Positions 60,342-64,000 of a stretch of DNA of 64,000 bases are shown here, one piece after another. The stretch comes from RUG12519 sp045649685. Its GTDB lineage: Bacteria; Bacillota; Clostridia; Oscillospirales; Ruminococcaceae. A model generated the notes under the pieces. It was not told the origin of the DNA and made no database searches. It saw only the letters and a program-made list of their open reading frames with translations. Within the stretch, counting starts at the first letter, position 1; each line of letters opens with the position of its first letter. A program made the position numbers and the translations under genes. Where the stretch lies: contig JAZRQJ010000005.1 in the NCBI GenBank assembly GCA_045649685.1, positions 25,936-89,935 on the forward strand, read 5' to 3'.

Positions 60342-60854
60342 GTGAAGAAGTTTATTTCCATTATTTTGTGTTTTGGTTTGACGGTTTTTTTATTTGGTGG
60401 TTGTAGTAATAGTGAAAATAAAAGTAGTGGTGTGAATAATGATTCGTCGTATGAGAGTGATAATGGGAACGCCGATAAATATACGCCAGACGAGTATTTA
60501 CTAGCTAGGAATGTCTTTGTAGATAAGTATAAAGGTAGTATTGGTGAGATGCAAAAAGTTATTTCTAGTTTTGACTTTAGTGAGGAATCATGGAGAAAGT
60601 ATAGGCGATTGAGAGATGAACTTAATGGCATAGCAACTACTTTTTTTAGCAATGAATCAATGGTGTCAGATGAAAATTTGAAGGATTTTAATAAGATAAA
60701 GGAACAAGTCAATCAATATTCTGCTATTATAAACAGAATAGAGGAATATCGTGATAAGAGTGCTGATGAACAAGCTGCTATTATTGCTGATAGTATAAAA
60801 AGTATGAATAAGATTAATTTGAATTGGAAGGCAAAGATTGAAGTTACAAATTAA
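60342..60854 (+). CDS. Small lipoprotein of unknown function
   Basis: 170 aa. Signal peptide with lipobox LFGGC (Cys near residue 20), a Ser/Asn/Asp-rich linker, then a helical domain (about 45-170) without recognisable motifs. Lipid-anchored to the outer face of the membrane is inferred. GTG at 60342, seven bases after GGAGGAG. The 3' end overlaps the convergent tmcAL gene by 11 bp. I do not recognise the family. Confidence 0.75.
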   Translation: MKKFISIILCFGLTVFLFGGCSNSENKSSGVNNDSSYESDNGNADKYTPDEYLLARNVFVDKYKGSIGEMQKVISSFDFSEESWRKYRRLRDELNGIATTFFSNESMVSDENLKDFNKIKEQVNQYSAIINRIEEYRDKSADEQAAIIADSIKSMNKINLNWKAKIEVTN

Positions 60855-61959
60855 TTATAGGTTTTTTTGTATAGTCTAAACCACATGGCTTTTTGCTTTT
60901 TTGACAAAATGTAAAAAGGTCTGTTGCTTTTGAATCTAAATTAGAACTATATGGAAAATTTTTTGCAATGTTTTTAAAGTTGGAAGTCACTAAAATATTA
61001 GTGGCTTCTTTTGATTGTGATAATATTTCCTGTCCTATTTTATTAAAACCAAGTACTCTTGCATATTGTGGAAATTTTGGTAGATGATGTTTTTGTATAT
61101 TGAGCAGAGCGTAGAATGATATTCGTCTTAATCTGGACATTGTGTATCTTTTTGTTTTTACTAATTCAAAAAATTCGTTTATATTTGATGCGGTTTTTGA
61201 TGCTTTATATAGTCTATGCTCAAGACCTTCTGTTACATCTGGTAGGTTATAAAAATCATTTAATGTCATGTTTCGCAAAATGTAAAATAGTAGATCTGAT
61301 GGAAATTTTGCAGGAGATTTGTATAAGTCTAATATTTTATTTGGAACATAATTTGCTAGTTGATCGATATTTGCTCGAATATATGATGAGCTAACGAAAT
61401 TATTTGATTTATTAGTGGAAAGTCTTTTAGTTGTGGTTAGTGAAATTTTGAAGTCTAAATTCAAGCATGCCTTTATGTACTCTACTCCCAATGTATTGTT
61501 AGGAAGTGACAAGATTTCGGCAGAAGGGCCTATTGCAAGTTGTCGAGCTTTAGGGTAACTGTAACCTTTTTTTAGATAATGATTTATGGCATCAGTTTTA
61601 TCTATTTTTTGGCATATATGTGCAAGATGGTTTAACTTATCTATATCTCCTGACTCACTTCCAAAATTTATCATATTTATATATTTTAACTCTTTTATCA
61701 AATATATTGCGGAATGTGCAAATCTTTCTGCTGAAGAACAAGAAAAAGCGGTTGGAAGTTCTATTACCAGATCTGCTCCACAATTTAATGCAGCCTGAGT
61801 GCGTGACCATTTATCATATATGGCTAAAGAACCACGTTGCATTATGTGCCCACTCATTATTACTACTATTGCATCTGCTATTTTTTTTACTGAATTTATA
61901 TGATATAAGTGTCCATTGTGTAGAGGATTATATTCAGCTACTATTGCACAAATTTTCAT
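60844..61959 (-). CDS. tmcAL: tRNA(Met) cytidine acetate ligase (YlbM type)
   Basis: 371 aa nucleotidyltransferase-like protein. MKICAIVAEYNPLHNGHLYHI contains the HxGH motif (residues 14-17), and VSSSYIRANI is the ISSxxIR-like nucleotide motif; GADLVIELPTAFSCSSAERFA is family-specific. In Bacillus TmcAL forms N4-acetylcytidine at the wobble position of elongator tRNA-Met using acetate and ATP. ATG at 61959 with GGAG upstream; the ATG at 61974 is part of that site. Confidence 0.93.
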   Translation of the reverse strand: MKICAIVAEYNPLHNGHLYHINSVKKIADAIVVIMSGHIMQRGSLAIYDKWSRTQAALNCGADLVIELPTAFSCSSAERFAHSAIYLIKELKYINMINFGSESGDIDKLNHLAHICQKIDKTDAINHYLKKGYSYPKARQLAIGPSAEILSLPNNTLGVEYIKACLNLDFKISLTTTKRLSTNKSNNFVSSSYIRANIDQLANYVPNKILDLYKSPAKFPSDLLFYILRNMTLNDFYNLPDVTEGLEHRLYKASKTASNINEFFELVKTKRYTMSRLRRISFYALLNIQKHHLPKFPQYARVLGFNKIGQEILSQSKEATNILVTSNFKNIAKNFPYSSNLDSKATDLFTFCQKSKKPCGLDYTKKPIINL

Positions 61960-62050
61960 AATTATTTTCTCCATATTATATTATTCAAAATGTTAAATTG
62001 TTTTTTTGGAATTTGGTTATTTTTATTTAGAAAATATTGATATATAGTTC

Positions 62051-62079
62051 TTGCTTTTGATAAATGTTTATTATATAAT
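62051..62079 (+). promoter_or_regulatory. Promoter of hpf
   Basis: TTGCTT (62051-62056), 17-nt spacer, TATAAT (62074-62079), about 50 bp before the start codon. Confidence 0.65.
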
Positions 62080-62130
62080 TGTCTTAAACTATAATAAATA
62101 GTTTATATAAGATGTTGGGAGGATGTTTAC

Positions 62131-62667
62131 ATGATTAAGATTACAGCAAGAGGATTTGATCTTAAAGAGGGAACTAAATTAGGCGTTGAAAAAGAACTTA
62201 AAAGAGTCGAAAAAATGTTGCCAGAAACATCTGGATTTGATGTTACAATATCTAAAAAAATTAATGGTTATAAGTGTGATGTTACAGTTAAAGATGCAGG
62301 TAGTTTTATTAGAGGTGAGGCTACTGCAGATAAAATAGAACATTCTATTGATTTTGCTGTTGATGATTTGAAAAGAAAAATTAGAAAGCTTAAAACATAT
62401 CTTGTCGACAAAAAGCGTAGATCTGGAATTGATAACCTTGCTAAATCTATGGTTGATCTTGGAGATGAAGTGGAAATTGAAAATAACAATCCATCTACTG
62501 AAATAAGACGTAAAAAGAAAGTTGCTTTGCAAATGATGACTGATGATGAAGCAATTGTTCAAATGGAAATGTTGGGACATACTTATTTTGTTTATATTAA
62601 TGAAGACGGAAATACTTGCGTTATTTACAAGAGAAAAAGAGGATATGGATTGTTAATATGTGAATAG
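62131..62667 (+). CDS. hpf: Ribosome hibernation-promoting factor, long form
   Basis: 178 aa. The N-terminal S30AE domain (about 1-95; ITARGFDLKEGTKLGVEKEL) binds the decoding centre and the C-terminal dimerisation domain (about 120-178; ALQMMTDDEAIVQMEMLGHTYFVYINEDGNTCVIYKRKRGYGLL) joins two ribosomes into 100S particles. Long HPF is the form found in most Firmicutes. ATG after GGGAGG. Monocistronic between its promoter and a terminator. Confidence 0.96.
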   Translation: MIKITARGFDLKEGTKLGVEKELKRVEKMLPETSGFDVTISKKINGYKCDVTVKDAGSFIRGEATADKIEHSIDFAVDDLKRKIRKLKTYLVDKKRRSGIDNLAKSMVDLGDEVEIENNNPSTEIRRKKKVALQMMTDDEAIVQMEMLGHTYFVYINEDGNTCVIYKRKRGYGLLICE

Positions 62668-62681
62668 ATAAGAAATAACGT

Positions 62682-62713
62682 AGTGCTCTGATTTTTTATT
62701 GGAGCACTTTTTA
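62682..62713 (+). terminator. Terminator of hpf
   Basis: Stem AGTGCTC (62682-62688) with GAGCACT (62702-62708), then TTTTTA. Confidence 0.8.
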
Positions 62714-62802
62714 TTGCTTTTAATTATAACACATATTATTTTATTTTTTCAATTTGCAATTAGACAAATTGTTTGATTATTAGAAATTATTTTATTGATT
62801 AA

Positions 62803-62831
62803 TTGACAAATAAATTTTATTGAAATATACT
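62803..62831 (+). promoter_or_regulatory. Promoter of the VOC-family gene
   Basis: Perfect TTGACA (62803-62808), 17-nt spacer, TATACT (62826-62831). The gap from hpf to the VOC gene (62668-62983) holds only the hpf terminator, this promoter and a leader of about 145 nt that can form short hairpins (TGCAG near 62844 with CTGCA near 62863). Confidence 0.7.
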
Positions 62832-62983
62832 TATAAAGCATTGCAGAAAATTTTTGATGCCTGCAGTTATAAAATTTTATTATATTATAAAACTATTTTA
62901 GCGATGTTTATTAACATGAATCTTTGCAGTTTTTGAAACGTTGGTAAAATATAGTTTACAGTTTTGAAGAAAGGGTGAGTATA

Positions 62984-63439
62984 TTGGCTAATATGACAGC
63001 GGTAACGTATTTGCAATTTGATGGAAACGCAAAAGAGGCAATTGAATTTTACAAAAAAGCATTAGATGCAGATAAAGTTAAATTTCTAACTTTTGGACAA
63101 ATGCCAAATCCTGAGTTGAGTCAAGCAGAAAAAGAAATGATAATGGATTCTTATATTGAATTTTCTGGTAATGTGTTGATGCTCAGTGATGTTTTGCCAT
63201 CTATGCAGCAAACTATTGGCAAGATTGTTAAAGGTAGCAACATGTTGATTAGTGTGATAGGTGCAGATGATGAGACTAACAAGAAATATTTTAATAACCT
63301 TTTGGAGGGTGGCCATTTAATTATGCCTATCTCTAATGTGCCTTGGTCTAAAAGTTTTGGAATGTTGCTTGATAAGTTTGGAGTTATTTGGAAGTTCAAT
63401 AGTGATGCTAAAAGTTTTATTGATGATTGCAACAATTGA
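62984..63439 (+). CDS. VOC-family protein (PhnB/glyoxalase-like)
   Basis: 151 aa. Two beta-alpha-beta-beta-beta modules of the vicinal oxygen chelate fold: TYLQFDGNAKEAIEFYKKAL at the N-terminus, IEFSGNVLMLSDVLPS in the middle and GVIWKFNSDAKSF at the C-terminus match the PhnB-like/DUF1338-free small subgroup. The metal ligands usual in glyoxalase I are not obvious, so activity is unknown. TTG at 62984, eight bases after AAGGG; the GTG at 62975 overlaps that site. Confidence 0.85.
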   Translation: MANMTAVTYLQFDGNAKEAIEFYKKALDADKVKFLTFGQMPNPELSQAEKEMIMDSYIEFSGNVLMLSDVLPSMQQTIGKIVKGSNMLISVIGADDETNKKYFNNLLEGGHLIMPISNVPWSKSFGMLLDKFGVIWKFNSDAKSFIDDCNN

Positions 63440-63531
63440 TCGGTTTATATATTAATTGTGCATATTTTTTAAAAAAATGTTTTGGTTGTTTTGTGCAATA
63501 ACTAAAACATTAATTTTTTTCAAAAATATCG

Positions 63532-63560
63532 TTGACAAAAAGGAAAAAATGTTTTAAGAT
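63532..63560 (+). promoter_or_regulatory. rRNA promoter P1
   Basis: Perfect TTGACA (63532-63537), 17-nt spacer, TAAGAT (63555-63560). Confidence 0.75.
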
Positions 63561-63684
63561 AGTATGGCACCGCGATGAGGCGGCGCACAGAAACAGTTTT
63601 GAATACGTAGATTACGGTAGACAATCTGTTTTTGGCAAGATATTTTATTACACGATGAGTGAGAAAAAGTTAACAGAAAAGTTG

Positions 63685-63713
63685 TTGACAAACATGACAA
63701 AGTGTGATAGGAT
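63685..63713 (+). promoter_or_regulatory. rRNA promoter P2
   Basis: Perfect TTGACA (63685-63690), 17-nt spacer, TAGGAT (63708-63713). With P1 it forms the tandem promoter arrangement common for rRNA operons. Confidence 0.7.
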
Positions 63714-63914
63714 AATATGGCGGCAGAGAAGTCGCGGATTAGCTGAAACGCTAACGTTTGGACCTTGAAAATTAAACAATATGACAAACGATTAACGACC
63801 CTTGTTAATTTAAGAAGTTTTACGGATTAGTAAAACAGTAATTTGTTTGTTGCTTTAGAAAAAAGTAACGTCAGCGAAAGAGTTAAAAGCAATTGGTTAA
63901 AATTGCTTGGGAAT
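63714..63914 (+). other. 16S rRNA leader
   Basis: The region between the VOC gene and 16S (63440-63914) contains the two promoters and this leader, with no gene. Within it TTGCTTTAG near 63850 resembles a boxA antitermination element, and AAGCAATT/AATTGCTT (near 63887-63907) can form a hairpin just before the mature 5' end, possibly part of the processing stem. Confidence 0.5.
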
Positions 63915-64000
63915 TAAACAAAGAGTTTGATCCTGGCTCAGGACGAACGCTGGCGGCGCGCCTAACACATGCAAGTCGAACGGAGAGCGTGTTTTGAATT
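63915..64000 (+). rRNA. rrs: 16S ribosomal RNA, 5' end (runs off the window)
   Basis: The universal 27F primer site AGAGTTTGATCCTGGCTCAG begins at 63922, so the mature 5' end is near 63915. The following GACGAACGCTGGCGGC and CATGCAAGTCGAACG are Firmicutes-like. About 86 bases are visible. Confidence 0.97.

Noticed and set aside
62179..62580. 133-codon minus-strand frame inside hpf
   Set aside because: Antisense to the hpf gene, with repetitive Phe/Asn shadow composition.
63532..63787. 78-codon frames on both strands in front of 16S
   Set aside because: They cover the two rRNA promoters and leader; no ribosome binding site and no protein-like composition.
1..64000. Mobile elements, CRISPR arrays, toxin-antitoxin or restriction systems
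   Set aside because: No transposase, integrase, repeat-spacer array or recognisable defence gene was found in the translated frames; the only long repeat is the M23 duplication.

Overview
The window reads as one continuous chromosomal segment of a low-GC, Gram-positive, spore-forming member of the Clostridia. Lineage evidence, seen or inferred: strong AT bias; AGGAGG-type ribosome binding sites with many TTG and GTG starts; sigA, mecA-like, hrcA/CIRCE and Prp/L27 genes of the Firmicutes type; the sporulation genes spoIIR, spmA and spmB; and the 5' end of a Firmicutes-like 16S rRNA at the right edge. An Oscillospirales (Ruminococcaceae-like) origin is my best guess, but it is an inference.

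Layout, left to right. 1-2.5 kb: N-terminus of a P-type ATPase and a two-gene transketolase with a structured 5' leader (minus strand). 2.6-9.3 kb: acetyltransferase, cytidylate-kinase-like protein, APC permease, tRNA-Gly and tRNA-Cys, DAHP synthase, a transglutaminase-like lipoprotein, ribulose-phosphate epimerase, and a MecA-like gene on the opposite strand. 9.4-17.4 kb: putative glycoside hydrolase, phosphoglucomutase, L31, YigZ, and the dgt-dnaG-sigA macromolecular synthesis group. 17.4-24.6 kb: DUF4830 protein, then PucR-type regulator, ftsE, ftsX, two tandem M23 peptidases and a CtpA-type protease, a cell-division and wall-hydrolysis cluster. 24.6-32 kb (minus): prmA, nnrE-nnrD fusion, and the hrcA-grpE-dnaK-dnaJ heat-shock operon under a perfect CIRCE. 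32-37.7 kb (minus): Gld-type ABC export module with a DUF4340 protein, and a DUF1015 protein. 37.8-46 kb: aminotransferase, ispE, spoIIR, prfB (minus), the M16 pair ymfF/ymfH and a secreted transglutaminase-like protein. 46-58 kb: lgt, folD, rplU-prp-rpmA, obgE, Mini-III, a 54-residue Asn-rich micro-gene (minus), an rRNA m5C methyltransferase, yebC, aspS and gatCAB. 58-64 kb: degV and spmA-spmB (minus), a small lipoprotein, tmcAL (minus), long-form hpf, a VOC protein, and tandem rRNA promoters leading into 16S.

Most genes are housekeeping: translation and ribosome maturation, protein quality control, replication, isoprenoid and aromatic precursor synthesis, NADHX repair and cell-wall remodelling. 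The pentose and aromatic genes (tkt subunits, rpe, DAHP synthase) are functionally linked but not co-transcribed. I found no phage, insertion sequence, CRISPR array, integrase or recognisable defence system.

The most interesting items are small-scale: overlapping hairpins in the transketolase leader; a tandem M23 duplication with almost identical 3' ends beside ftsEX; a Mini-III gene without a conventional start codon downstream of its ribosome binding site; a terminator hairpin that contains the spoIIR ribosome binding site; an Asn-rich micro-gene; and a prfB without the usual programmed frameshift. Coordinates of starts were chosen by ribosome binding site spacing and family N-termini, so several are later than the longest possible reading frame.
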